From positions 32,722,608 to 32,786,607 of the forward strand of contig CM067344.1 of NCBI GenBank assembly GCA_034190875.2: DNA of 64,000 nt, in the 5' to 3' direction. This document shows, one piece after another, positions 23,480 through 34,199 of the stretch; the stretch's first letter is position 1, and each line of letters opens with the position of its first letter. The notes beneath the pieces were generated by a model. That model saw nothing but the letters and a program-made list of their open reading frames with translations, searched no databases and was not told the origin of the DNA. The DNA comes from Urechis unicinctus (lineage: Eukaryota; Annelida; Polychaeta; Xenopneusta; Urechidae). Made by a program: the position numbers and the translations under genes.

Positions 23480-23700
23480 GTGAATCGTATGCTAGAGAAA
23501 GAGTGCTCCAATGTTTTGTATTTGTTTGACCTGATACCAACAATTTGTCCATCTATGACAGAATGTGAGAGAGGCTTCAATGGTATGTGCCAAACCAAGA
23601 GTAACTGGCGGTCTAGTTTAAGCCATTCCACATTAGTCAACCTCATAATATTCACAACTTCGATCCTGACAGTGAGACTGAATCATTAGATACTGTGTGT
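23480..23700 (+). pseudogene. hAT-like (ZNF862-type) transposase C-terminal remnant
   Basis: The frame gives MTECERGFNGMCQTKSNWRS, then SLSHSTLVNL, matching the C-terminal dimerisation signature CERxFSxMNxIKTxxRSxL...L of hAT-derived proteins; FDPDSETESL follows in another frame. Only about 70 codons survive and no catalytic core is seen. It lies immediately right of the C-tract of the MITE, whose insertion may have separated it from the rest. Confidence 0.6.
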
Positions 23701-24355
23701 GTGGGTGCTGACAGACTGCTTGATTTCGCAAGCGTAGACAAAAGATTAGTGTTTGCAGTTAAGGCGCGCTAAGTGTTGATTTCTACCTGTCTTCGTACAT
23801 ATGTTATCTGTGAATTATATGTATCGTAGTAGGTATTGAAGATTTATATTTGGGCATAAGTTTATGTTATGATTTGGGCCGGTAAAATTTGTGTTTGGCC
23901 GGTAACTTTTAAAAGTTACCAGCTCTAATGGCTGGCAGCTAATTTTGTTAGTTTCCACCCCTGTAATTTACCACTATGCTTCATGGTAAGCAACAATTGA
24001 GGTCAAGTTTAAACACTCGTTCGAGAAATTGTGATCCGTAAAAACTGCATATTTCTTCATCCCTATTATATGTTAACCCTTAACTTGGTCATGCAAAACA
24101 CTATAGAAACTTGTTGATAGCTTAGTTATTTCCAATATTATTTTGGTAATCAGCATATCAATTTACTCCTCAGACTTCGTGTAAATCGCCACATTATGTG
24201 TACATCAGGTTTACGTATGCCTGCCCCAATATTTGTACATCAACCAACCCAGTCTAGAAGCTGTACACAAGGACATGGAACCCGCAAAGACACAATGAAC
24301 ACGACGATTGACATTTTCGGAATGCTTGATGATAATGAGGGCTACGATGAAGATA
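23701..24355. other. No recognisable gene
   Basis: Nothing supported; an open frame near 24,196 runs into the GTCT repeat. Confidence 0.4.
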
Positions 24356-24358
24356 GTA

Positions 24359-24397
<39 letters not shown>
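24359..24397. repeat. (GTCT)n microsatellite
   Basis: About nine uninterrupted units. Confidence 0.95.
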
Positions 24398-24689
24398 GGT
24401 CTGAACTACATTTGCAACAGCTAGGTACCTGATATGCTATCTACTTTGCGAGAAACTAGCCTGAGTCGAGTTCTTTTACCCCAGCCGCGAAATCACATCC
24501 CGGCCAGATTCTGACCACGTTAAAGTTGTCACGTACGCGTGCGACTGGTGTCAGTCTCTCTCTGCCGAGAGATCAGCTTACGGTTAAAGTATCGAGCATG
24601 CTGACACCCATCTACGGAACACACCACCTGGTGTTCCAAGTAGACTATTGTTATGACCTTAAATATGGTCAAATAGTCAGATAGATAGA

Positions 24690-25400
24690 GTACGTTCTAT
24701 TGTCACTAAGTCATTGAAATACAGGTTTTGTGTCACTGAGTAACCGTATCAACCTCATATATACTATGGTCACTGAGTCAATGTGACAACCTCATGTAAA
24801 ATGATATGGTCACTGCGTCAATGTAACAACCTCATATACAATGCTATGGTCACGGAGTCAATGTAACAACCTCATATACAATGCCATGGTCACTGAGTCA
24901 ATGTAACAACCTCATATACAATGATATGATCACTGAGTCAAAGTGACAGCCTCATACACAATGGCATGGCCACTCAGTCAAAGTAACAGCCTCATACACA
25001 ATAGCATGGCCACTGAGTCAAAGTTACAGCCTCATACACAATGGTATGGTCACTGAGTCAAAGTGACAGCCTCATGCAAAAAGCTAAGGTCACTGAGTCA
25101 AAGTGAGAGCCTTATACACAATGATATGATCACTGAGTCAATGCATTAGCCTCATACACAATGGTATGATCACTGAGTCAATGCAATAGCCTCATACACA
25201 ATGGTATGATCACTGAGTCAATGCAATAGCCTCATGAACAAGGATATGGTCACTGAGTTCAAGTGACAGTCTCATGAACAATGCTATGGTCACCGAGTCA
25301 AAGTGACTGCCTCATACACAACGGTATGGCCACCGAGTCAAAGTGACAGCCTCATACTCAGTGCTACGGTCAGTTAAACATTTAGATACAGTGCTATGGC
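24690..25400. repeat. 40-bp minisatellite, about 17 units
   Basis: The unit reads ATGGTCACTGAGTCAATGTA, then ACAACCTCATATACAATGCC, with 5-20 % divergence between units. The period is not a multiple of three and no frame is kept open. Directly repeated without unique spacers, so it is a satellite and not a CRISPR array. Confidence 0.95.
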
Positions 25401-25639
25401 CATCTCAATATGCTGATTGCAAAAAAATGAAACCTCTGCGCTGAGCCCTCTATACATTCATATGGTGCTATTCACTTGGTGTACTCTGACTGTCAGACCA
25501 TTTGTGCTTCATATCACTGAGCTTTTGCTTTCACAGTCTCCAGGACGCTCCTGCCGAAACCCTATCATCTGTCCACCCGGTTTGCCTAGACAATCTCTCC
25601 TCCAAACATTCCCCTCTCGCAATTAAAGTTTAACTTTAT

Positions 25640-26190
25640 CCCTTTCCACCCACGTGTTTGTCAATCCTACCATCTCAACCCCTCTCTCTTTCTTACGATC
25701 TATCCCTCCCCTCTGTTTTTTAACTCTCTATCCCTCCCTTTCTCTCTCGGTCTTACTCTCTATCCCTTCCCCCTCTCAGTCGTACACTCTAACCCTCGCC
25801 CTCTCTCTGCCTTATGCTCTATTCCCTCCCCCTCTCCTTTCCTCCTCCTTTTCTGTGTTTTGTTCTTTTCTGTCTTTCCCCTCTTTTTCTGTATTACTTT
25901 ATATGCCTCTCCCTATACCTGTTTTACTCTCTACCCCCCTCCCTGAGTCTTGCTCCCCTTATCAGCGGGATGAGAGCACTCTTTTTTTACTTCCATTCCC
26001 CCCTCCCGTATTTTTGGGTTTGATTTGCTGTGTATAGGATAGTCACCAATGTGTATAGGAATGTCATAACATTAGGATCGCTTACGCACACAACTGCCTA
26101 GATTCGCCCGCCCCCATGACCCGGTGACGATTTCCGTGTGAGACTGCCGCGCTATTTTTGCTGTTGGGACCAGCTGGCATCACTCAACCG
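25640..26190. repeat. Second copy of the C/T satellite and its flank
   Basis: CCCTCCCC/CTCTCTATCCCTCCC repeats are followed by the flank shared with 14.95-15.25 kb (CTTATCAGCG, GACGATTTCC, ACCAGCTGGC). The long Leu/Ser/Pro open frames here are repeat artefacts. Confidence 0.85.
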
Positions 26191-26241
26191 TTAGTCTTGG
26201 CATAGAGAGCTCTGCATGCAAAAAGAAACCAGCATTTTTAA

Positions 26242-26262
26242 CTTGGCGTTATCATAACGCCA
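26242..26262. repeat. Hairpin TTGGCGTTATCATAACGCCAA
   Basis: A 21-base near-perfect palindrome directly before the 359-bp repeats; it may mark the end of a dispersed element. Followed by TTTGTGTGTGGGTGGG. Confidence 0.6.
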
Positions 26263-26332
26263 AGTTATGGCGATCGGCCCGGTTTGTAAGTTTGTGTGTG
26301 GGTGGGTTTGTTTGTTAACAATTTTTTGTTTC

Positions 26333-27050
26333 GCGATACAGGTCGCAATTTTTGAAATTTTCCAATTTTTTTTTCGCCCATCGCTAGGCGCTAATAAGGC
26401 GCAGAACCGAGAGGTTTTGTTTTGACCTTGACCCAAAACTAAGGTCAAGGTCATTGAATAAGTGAAAAACTAGTATCTCGAATAACTCCGTCAATAATGG
26501 TCGGATCGTTACAAACTTTACACCATCGTGTAGCTCATTCAAATTGCAAACTTTTTCTAAATACTTATACGGCGATCCAACCAATGGTTTTCCCAAGCGT
26601 CTAAGGTCGAAAAAAAGTGGTATCGGTCCAAATGGCAACAAAAGTTTCATGAATATGTTGAGCGCCTATCAGATATCATTTGTTGTGATCCGCGATACAG
26701 GTCGCAATTTTGGAAATTATCCAATTTTTTCTTCGCCCATCGCTAGGCGCTAATAAGGCGCAGAACCGAGAGGTTTTGTTTTGACCTCGACCGAAAAGTA
26801 AGGTCAAGGTCATTGAATAAGTGAAAAATTAGTACCTCGAATAACTCCGTAAATAATAGTCGGATCATTACAAAATTTACACCATCGTGTAGCTCATTCA
26901 AATTGCAAACTTTTTCTAATGACATATACGGCGATCCAACCAATGGTTTACCCAAACGTCTAAGGTCGAAAAAACGTGGTATCGGTCCAAATGGCAATAT
27001 AAGTTTCATGAATATTTTGAGCGCCTATAAAATCGTCAATACATGTCCGA
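26333..27050. repeat. Two tandem copies of a 359-bp unit with an open frame in each
   Basis: Copies begin GCGATACAGGTCGCAATTTT at about 26,333 and 26,692 and are about 92 % identical. Each carries an 88-codon minus-strand open frame (26,384-26,650 and 26,743-27,009) that translates to nearly the same peptide (FGPIPxFFDLRRLGKPLVGS). I do not recognise that peptide. The unit also contains GGTCAAGGTCATTGAATAAG, found in dispersed repeats of marine invertebrates as far as I recall. The frames may simply have survived by chance. Confidence 0.8.
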
Positions 27051-27660
27051 TGGTAATAAAATTTGCTTCACATGTTCTCCGCAACATACCAAGACGTGTC
27101 CTAAAAAATCATGAATGTCGATGACGTCACTTCCGGTTACAATAGCATCAAAGTTTTCAAAAAATGACACAAGTTCAATGCTCAATACGTCCATACTTTA
27201 GAGTTCCATTTTTAAACAGTTTAGATATTCTGAAAGTGTAATGTAATTGTAAACTTTTTCTAAATATACTTAGTTGTAAATAATGCATTGTTAAAAAAAT
27301 TGTAGCAGGTCGAAAATTTCCGGTAACCAAAATCTCTCAACTTATTTATTTCGCAATAAATTCACTAATTATCTTCCGATCGTAAGAAAATGAAAATTAA
27401 CATTTTCTGAAAGCTGATACAATTGCCAAACTTTGATTGTCGACATATGCTATCAAAATATTCGTCGTTTTCAAAGCGCGTTGAGTTGAAAAAACAAATT
27501 TCACTCAGTCAATTTTCGTCCAATTTTCGATTGCTAATAAAATCGTAAATATCAGTTCTATAGTCACAAAAAACTGCTCAGCTGTTGTCATCGACAGCAC
27601 GAATCGTGTTCTATTGAAATTAGATGAAATAATTGTTGTGGCACGAAAATTGGGAAAAAA
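27051..27660. other. Unrecognised continuation of the dispersed repeat
   Basis: A+T-rich; it carries further copies of short words of the 359-bp unit (AATTGCAAACTTTTTCTAA-like), suggesting degenerate additional units. No gene. Confidence 0.4.
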
Positions 27661-27670
27661 AATTATGTTC

Positions 27671-27740
27671 GTGTACTGGATTTGAACACCGGCCTCTGGC
27701 ATGGAAGTCTAAAACTGAGCCGCTATGCCACGCGGCCTAG
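27671..27740 (-). ncRNA. tRNA-like (SINE head or tRNA pseudogene)
   Basis: On the minus strand an A-box-like TGGCATAGCGGC is followed about 35 bases later by a B-box-like GTGTTCAAATCC. The arms pair imperfectly and the 3' part does not close a good acceptor stem, so this is more likely the head of a tRNA-derived SINE than a functional tRNA. Confidence 0.5.
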
Positions 27741-27744
27741 CACG

Positions 27745-28147
27745 CTGATCTGTTTTGTTATATATTTCATAAGTATAACAGGTGCCAACAAGAGCTAAAC
27801 ACTCAACATGATTGATAAATCCATAGTAATTTTGTTAATTATAGGTTGATACGGATTTTTTATTGCTTAACGTTGTTTGGCTTCTGAATGAATGTTTAAG
27901 GTTGATAGTCTCACAAAGGTCGCCGCTGCTGCCAGCTCGCTTTGCGTGAAGCCGGCAAGCAGCAATACGGACCAGTCCAATTCCCTGTAAAAATGTATGT
28001 CCTTTAAAAAAATTAGCATATCGATCCAACACACAGCAAACGAAACCATGCCAGTCAATACTTCTTTATCACCCTTGGTTATCGATGGTTCCCATTAGAC
28101 ATCATAACGATGATAACGAAACTTATGATTTCCCTCTCGTGCTACAC
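27745..28147. other. No recognisable gene
   Basis: Nothing supported. Confidence 0.4.
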
Positions 28148-28438
28148 AAACAAGAGGCCTGTAGATACATGGGGAAACCTTGAGGCCCATGGGCAAATTT
28201 CAAAATCGGCCCACTAATTCATCTTATTGTATATATTATAACGTAATGATGATTTATACGTTATGATTTTTCATTTCCCATGAATCACTTTGCAATCATA
28301 ATGATTTTCAACATAAGAGGCATGATAACTTAGGTAATTTTTGGCCGATTTTGGCCAATTTTTTCCCGATTTAGAAATTGCTGCAATTGTTTGGATTCAG
28401 TTCGCCAAGTTCCCCCATGTACCCATGGGCCTCTTGTT
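28148..28438. mobile_element. About 290-bp MITE ending in ACAAGAGGCC
   Basis: The left end ACAAGAGGCCTGTAGATACAT and the right end ATGTACCCATGGGCCTCTTG are inverted repeats, with CCATGGG blocks inside. No coding capacity. Confidence 0.7.
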
Positions 28439-28439
28439 A

Positions 28440-28680
28440 ATATTGGCGGGTCATCGGGGGTAGTTGTGAGGCGACGTTTTGATGATTGGCTTGGTATCAG
28501 GTGTTGAGTGTCAATATTTAGCTAAATGGCTGGGATTAGGATAAGCATTGTGACCATATATTGCTGATTGGCTGCGGCTGTAGGGGTAGTTTTATGGTAC
28601 AAATTTAGATGATTTGCAGATCTCAGCGGTAGATGGGAGCACATATTTTGTTTATTGGTGTCGGTTAGGGGTTTTGACGA
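28440..28680. repeat. GATTGGCGGG-type minisatellite, second locus
   Basis: Starts TATTGGCGGGTCATCGGGGG and follows the 15.27-kb array unit for unit for about 180 bp. Confidence 0.85.
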
Positions 28681-29264
28681 TTAACACACCCACACATGTC
28701 TTCTTTAGAGCAACACGAAAGCAGTTACTTTGTTAGCATGAACAGTCAAACGCTTTTATCAGTTTACGCCACAGAGAGCGGTGGTTAATGTCAGCCGTCT
28801 ATTCAATTCAATAAATGGTTCACAGTCGTTACCGACAGCGAAATTATGATTTCACCATCTGTTCAGCGCATTACTGTCAGGCATTTAACTTTTTGTCAAC
28901 TCACTCTCCCTGACCGCCCGCGTCTTTACCTACTGAGGAAGTTGTTTCTTGCTTTTAGCCTTAGTGTTTACCGCCGCCACTATCTAGCACCCCATTGCAA
29001 TGCGTCCTCGTTGTCATCTACCGGCATTTTTCTCTGCTCGTTTTGCAGCTCTTTCCAGTATTCTCTGTTTCACACACTCTCTCATTCACTCACACGCTCA
29101 TGTTCTCTCTCAAGCGCGTACACTTTGTAACACACGCGCACCAACACACTCATCATGGTTTCGTCTTCTTTCGCATTCTGCACTCGGCCCCCCCCCCATG
29201 AACTTTAAGGCTAGTTTGTGTTGTATTAGGTTTGTTGGTTAGCTGTTGCAGGTTTGCAAAACAC
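28681..29264. other. No recognisable gene
   Basis: Contains CACTCACAC-rich low-complexity DNA at 29,070-29,150 and an 8-9 C run; nothing else. Confidence 0.4.
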
Positions 29265-29425
29265 CAAATTAAGTCTCATTTGCTGGTTTGCTTGTATATA
29301 ACATGTTTGTTTCTTGATGAATATCACAATTCTCCACATTTATTTATGAATTTAATCGCAATGTAGACATATGCCACATACAGAGCTGAGAGGTATATTT
29401 ATAACCCTGACCTCAAAATCAGGTC
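29265..29425. repeat. Dispersed block A, inverted relative to 20.1 kb
   Basis: Shares ATCACAATTCTCCACATTTA and AACCCTGACCTCAAAATCAG with the reverse strand of 20,115-20,235. Confidence 0.8.
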
Positions 29426-29610
29426 CAGGTCACGGAACATGTAAGAATCTGTATACCACATTCAATTGCTATCCAGTAGAAAATATGTAAATATTTCTTC
29501 TTTTTTTTTTATATACTCTTTTTTCTTCTTGTAGTAAAAAGTATGGCTAGGATATGTCAACGGATAGTGATCTGTTGGTAGCAACTACCATGCCCATTAA
29601 GCTGTTATAA

Positions 29611-29710
29611 AAATGATGATGATAATGATGATGATGATGAAGAAGGAGAAGAAGAAGAAGAAGAAGAAGAGGAAGAGAAGTAGAAGAAGACGAACAAGAA
29701 GAAGAAGGAG
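29611..29710. repeat. (GAT)n/(GAA)n microsatellite
   Basis: GATGATGATAATGATGATG leads into about 20 GAA-type triplets; the poly-Phe/Ile open frame on the other strand is an artefact. Confidence 0.95.
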
Positions 29711-29919
29711 ACTTGTCTTAACAGTTTGGTTATTTATAGGCGAATCTGATGATGATACGTAATAATATAATATCGTTGATTCATTTTGCGTTATATATTT
29801 TTGAACTTGTGAAATTTTCCGTATAGCCACGTTGAAAACGTATGGTCAATATGTCATACTTAATAAAGTATCTGAATCAAATTCACTTCAAGTTCAAGTT
29901 ATCATATGCGTAAAAAAAT

Positions 29920-30170
29920 AGGGCGTCAACCCAAACGTCACACATCACTGACCACCGTTCGCCTTTAACTACTGCGTGGTTAGCTCACAGTTCAACTGTG
30001 CAAAGTACCCTTGTCACAGAACTTTTCCCAATGGTTATTTAATCTGTTGCCTCTTGATACCCATCGTAGGTTATCAGGTTGAACTCAGGTTCATAAAGCA
30101 TACCTTGCATTTCTCCGACCACATCATCAGCTAAACTGCATACTGAACGGAAGTGATAGAGAACAAGTGC
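29920..30170. repeat. Dispersed block B, direct copy of 20.26-20.43 kb
   Basis: Shares CACACATCACTGACCACCG, GTTAGCTCACAGTT and TGCATACTGAACGG in order, with a 100-bp insertion in this copy. Confidence 0.85.
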
Positions 30171-30174
30171 TTCC

Positions 30175-30450
30175 TTTCAGTCTCTCAGTCAATAGCGTTC
30201 GCTGATGGGGGCAGCCTCCAAAAGTACGGGATATATAAGGGAGTGAACACACGCTCACGACAGAGCAAGATCACCAACCATAATTGAATATCATCTTTTT
30301 CGGTCACTTTGATAAATAAAGAAGTTAACCTGTCTTTAGAAGAAAAATAAGTATATTTCTCCTCTTTCGGCCCTAAAACGTCGTTTGTGTCTTCAATGCT
30401 TCACGTATTCAAAGTTGACAGCGCCAAGCTCGACAACTGGTGGAGAATCC
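30175..30450 (+). mobile_element. LTR-like end (promoter, polyadenylation signal, primer-binding-like site)
   Basis: A TATA-box-like GGGATATATAAGGGAGTG at about 30,227 is followed by AATAAAG at about 30,316 and then CTGGTGGAGAATCCGGG at about 30,438, which resembles the LTR/primer-binding-site junction of gypsy-type elements. No second LTR or pol gene is found, so this would be a truncated element; the identification is tentative. Confidence 0.35.
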
Positions 30451-30489
30451 GGGTAAAATTGAGTTGAACTGTTTACGACAATATTTTAC

Positions 30490-31380
30490 AAATATATTGC
30501 TTGCATGGGGTTTGTACAATGCAGTGTCTTCATAGCCACAAGTCAACGCTCAGAACCAAGCCATCGAGTTAGACAAGCCAGTGATTAAAGTACTTTTGTG
30601 AACACCAACAAGGTAAATATTTCATCTATCAGCAATAGAATTATAAAGACGAGTGTTGTGTGCATTCATCAAACATTAATTGCTTTGGGTTCGTACAATG
30701 CAGTGTTTACACAGCCACAGGACGACTCCCGGAACCAAAATCACGTTAGGCGGGACAGTGGTTAAAGGCTTTATGTGAACAAAAAAAGGTAATTATTTTG
30801 TTTATCAGTTGTAGTAATGAAATGCTTAAGACCCAAATCTAAACAAATGATGACATGTGCATTCAACAAATATTAATTGCTTTTGACTTGCTCAAGTCAA
30901 ACCACAAAACCAAGACATCGGATTAGACAAAAAATTGTTTAAAGTCCTTTTGTGGACAACAAGAAGGTAATTATTGTATCTATCAGTAATAGAAATGAAA
31001 CGTTTATGAGACAAATATGAAACACAACATTGATATGTGCATTCAACAAATAGTATTTGCCCTTTTTTGTGCAATAAGTTGTCTACATAGCCACAAGTAG
31101 ACCCTCAAAACCAAGACATCGAGCTGGACAAAACAGCGATTAAAGGCCTTCGGTGAACAACACAGAACGTAGTTATTCTATTTATCAGTTAAAGTAATGG
31201 GTTTGAATTCACAAGTATGGAAAAGTCTGGGTGTACATTTTACTAAAATATGACTTGCTTTGGGTTTGTACAATTCAGTTTCGACATAGCGACAAGTCGA
31301 CGCTCAGAACTAAGCCACGAGTTGGACAAGACAGTGGATAAAAGGCCTTTTGTGAACAACAACGAGGGTAATTGTTTTAT
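30490..31380 (+). repeat. Tandem repeat, about 185-200-bp unit, five copies
   Basis: Copies start with TTTGTACAATGCAGTGT-like words at about 30,510, 30,690, (degenerate) 30,880, 31,065 and 31,265. They continue with AGTCGACGCTCAGAACCAAG and end with TTTTGTGAACAACAAC/GGTAATTAT, a splice-donor-like sequence. Following directly on the LTR-like end, the array could be a repeated 5' leader. Confidence 0.75.
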
Positions 31381-31639
31381 CTCTCACCAGCTTTTCGGCA
31401 TTTTATTATTGTGGTGTTTTGCGTCATCAGGAAGCCCCTTTCACCCTCCATCCTGAACATACACACACAGCCACAACACCAACATCACATCACCATTTGT
31501 GGTCTTGATTAAACAAATTCAACTGATGTAAACTTATGCGTGACTGGGGTAGCATTTGGTTATTCATCCATGTGTATACCTGGCATAGGGCCCTAAGAGA
31601 TCTGCTGTATTCACTACAAAATACCAAACAATACAAATT

Positions 31640-32420
31640 GCCAACCCACACCTCCTACCAACTAACACCTACCACCATCCCATACCAACTGCCAACCGAT
31701 ATCTACCGTCAACCTACTACCACCCTTGTATACTGCCCAATCAACACCTACTGCCAATCCTCCCTACCACCAACACTCTGTACCACCAACCCATGGTACC
31801 ACCGGCCGTCCCTACCACTAACACTCTCAATGACGAGCCCTCCCTCTCTAACACCATACATCTCTTCCTCCAATGTTTTTCACCACCAACTCCCAGTAAC
31901 AGCAACCCTCACTCCCTAACACCAACTCTCACTACCACAAACACTCTCCTCTATCAACACTCTCTACAACAAACGCCACCAACACCCTCTACCACCAACA
32001 CTTCCGACCACCAACAATCCTTACCACCAAACCTTCAACCACCAACTCTCTTACGATCTACCAACGGTACGACCCACCATCAACCTTCCCTACCACCAAC
32101 TCTCCAAACACCAACCGACCCTACCACCAACACACTGTAACACCAACACTCTCTTTTACCATCACTCCCTAACACCAGAACTTCTCTACCACCAGCACCC
32201 TCTACCACCAACCTTCCCTTCTACAAACACTCTCTACCACCAACACTCCCTAACACCAAAACTACCTACCACCAACTGTCCCTACAACAAACGCTCTCTA
32301 CCACCACACATCTCGTCCTTCAACCCTCTCCAACACCATCGACACTCCTTGCCACCAACGCCCCCTACCACTGCCTCACTCTAACACAAACCCATTGTAC
32401 AACGAACTCCTCCTATCACT
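31640..32420. repeat. CCA-rich satellite
   Basis: About 780 bp of degenerate CCTACCACCAACACTCTC units. The Thr/Pro/Ser-rich open frames are repeat artefacts. Confidence 0.9.
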
Positions 32421-33315
32421 AACTCTCCATACTACCAATTCGCCCTTCCTACGCTGTTTGACAATGAATAATCTGCAACAATCTTGCTTACTAATCCGAA
32501 ACCCTGCGCTACCCAGCGGTAGTGGAATAAATTACTTATTCAACGCTACTTGGTTGAGTCTACCACATTTGGATATGTATGGCGTAGGACTGTGTAATAC
32601 AGTCAACAGCATTGAGGTCTGTTTATCATGAACTTATAGATACATAACTTTCTCTCTTTTGGTCTAAAACTGACGAGAGCATGTTTTACTTTTGAACCAA
32701 GACATCTGAAACTGTGTCATGTCTAGATCAGTATTTAGCGTGAATGTCTAATACGTTTGTTGTCATGTTTGTCCCTCAACGAACAGAACATTACTCAGGC
32801 CAATCGATGCTTCCATTCTGACATAGAAAGAACATATCCCTCGCCTCTATATAGTTTCGGTTCTTCAGTGAATTGTGCTTTCACACGAGTCTGGGTCTCT
32901 TTCCCGTGATCTTCGAATGAGATATTCGGTCTAAATGACAAAGAACTTAGTCCTATGCTATCGCACATTACGGCCGATTACAGGCTAAACTGTTGCTGCG
33001 TATAAATATCAATATATATTCATATTACTTTTGCTATAAGCGTCCCATTACAAAGTATCATCCCCACGTTTGGATTCTAGCAACTTCTCTGAAATAATAA
33101 ACAATTCATGATTCCAAATTAAAAAAATCTCGTCCCGACACCCTTTGTTATAGTTGATATGCAAGTACCTGTCAATCCAGATTGTTTTATCAGTCACATT
33201 TTTAAAAATAACCATCCAAGTACCTCTTTTGTTTTCTTGGATTTATCCGACTCACTATGTCGTCGATTGTACTCAGGTTATTACAGGTAAAGTATTCTGC
33301 CTGTGGTGAAACAGT
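32421..33315. other. No recognisable gene
   Basis: Nothing supported. Confidence 0.4.
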
Positions 33316-33496
33316 AGGGTCCCATCACCTAAGAACCATGCTTGTTTGAAAGCTAGCTCATTCCAGTAGCTAGGAACCATAGCTTTTATAGTATTTGTAG
33401 CAGAATTCACTACAATATCATGTTTTACCATGGTTCTTAGCTAGTAGAACCCTCAAACTGAGAACCATGCATGATTCTTAGGTAGTGGGGGTCCCA
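33316..33496. mobile_element. About 180-bp palindromic MITE
   Basis: The left GGGTCCCATCACCTAAGAAC pairs with the right TTCTTAGGTAGTGGGGGTCC, and a nested inner pair (AGCTAGGAACCATAG with CATGGTTCTTAGCT) makes almost the whole element self-complementary. Confidence 0.7.
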
Positions 33497-33779
33497 CCTT
33501 TGCTGTGTAGGTTGAGTACAAATTTTTCAACCTCAGAGGGGGTCCCCACTCCCCTTCGGAGATTGTTTTGGTAGTCTGGCAACCATTCTTTTTGTACCGC
33601 CATCCTTTAAGGGGCTAGAGGGTACTCCATGTCTACCTAATGTATTGTCCCTGTCTCTGCATCATCAGATATATTATTTCACAGTGTGTCCTGGCCTGCT
33701 ACCCACTCTTTTAAACCGGTTGGCAGAGGCTGACTTATTGCCCATACATACAGGGTGTTCACTTTGAGATACTGGATAT

Positions 33780-34130
33780 AGCTTGTTGAATTATCATTAT
33801 ACGTCAGTAGCAGTACGGCTGTATGAAGGTACAAATCGCGGTAGTCGCCCATGTTGTGGCACTCGAGCGTGTCCCATACTATTTGTCTTGCAGTAGAACT
33901 CCAGTTTCGGTGGTAGTGTGGCGACCAACCTCTCCCTCCGATCCATGAACTCCTTGGGATAGGCCCTTGCTCAGTAGCAGCTGTTGCGTTGTTTTGCCAG
34001 ACTCACACTTTGCAATCACAGCGAAGTCTTCTTCTGGGTTGTTTGCAGTGACTTAATTGTTGAACTATGCCAAGAGAAACTGAGCACTGCCAGTGAAGCT
34101 TACTGTCCAAGGGAGAGTAAGATATACTTC
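33780..34130 (-). pseudogene. Decayed protein-primed-type DNA polymerase B fragment
   Basis: Read on the minus strand across frameshifts: EFMDRRERL, LPPKLEFY, then VWDTLECHNMGDYRDLYLHT and VLLL. These correspond to the region Y-P-x-E-W/F-M-D, LPPxxxFYS and (M/F)xDYxDLYLxTDVLLL found in virus-like DNA polymerases of Polintons and related elements. The Asp of TDV is replaced by Ala. Only about 100 codons are left and no terminal repeats were found nearby. It is unrelated in position and strand to the Polinton at 57-64 kb. Confidence 0.6.
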
Positions 34131-34199
34131 TCCATGTTGTTGGGGATGCAATTGATTTGGCCATCTACCTTGCAGAAGGCCTGGCTTAAAAGGAGGGAA

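Noticed and set aside
23111..23689. 192-codon frame across the G-tract MITE
   Set aside because: It runs through the MITE repeats and a poly-Pro from the C tract; only the last 60 codons resemble a protein (hAT remnant).
24690..25400. CRISPR array
   Set aside because: Units are contiguous, diverged and lack unique spacers, in an animal genome.
26191..26454. 87-codon minus-strand frame near the hairpin
   Set aside because: Overlaps the first 359-bp unit boundary and has no counterpart in the second unit.
31536..32140. Thr/Pro/Ser-rich mucin-like gene
   Set aside because: The composition follows from the CCA satellite; two frames are open equally and neither has a start context or signal peptide.
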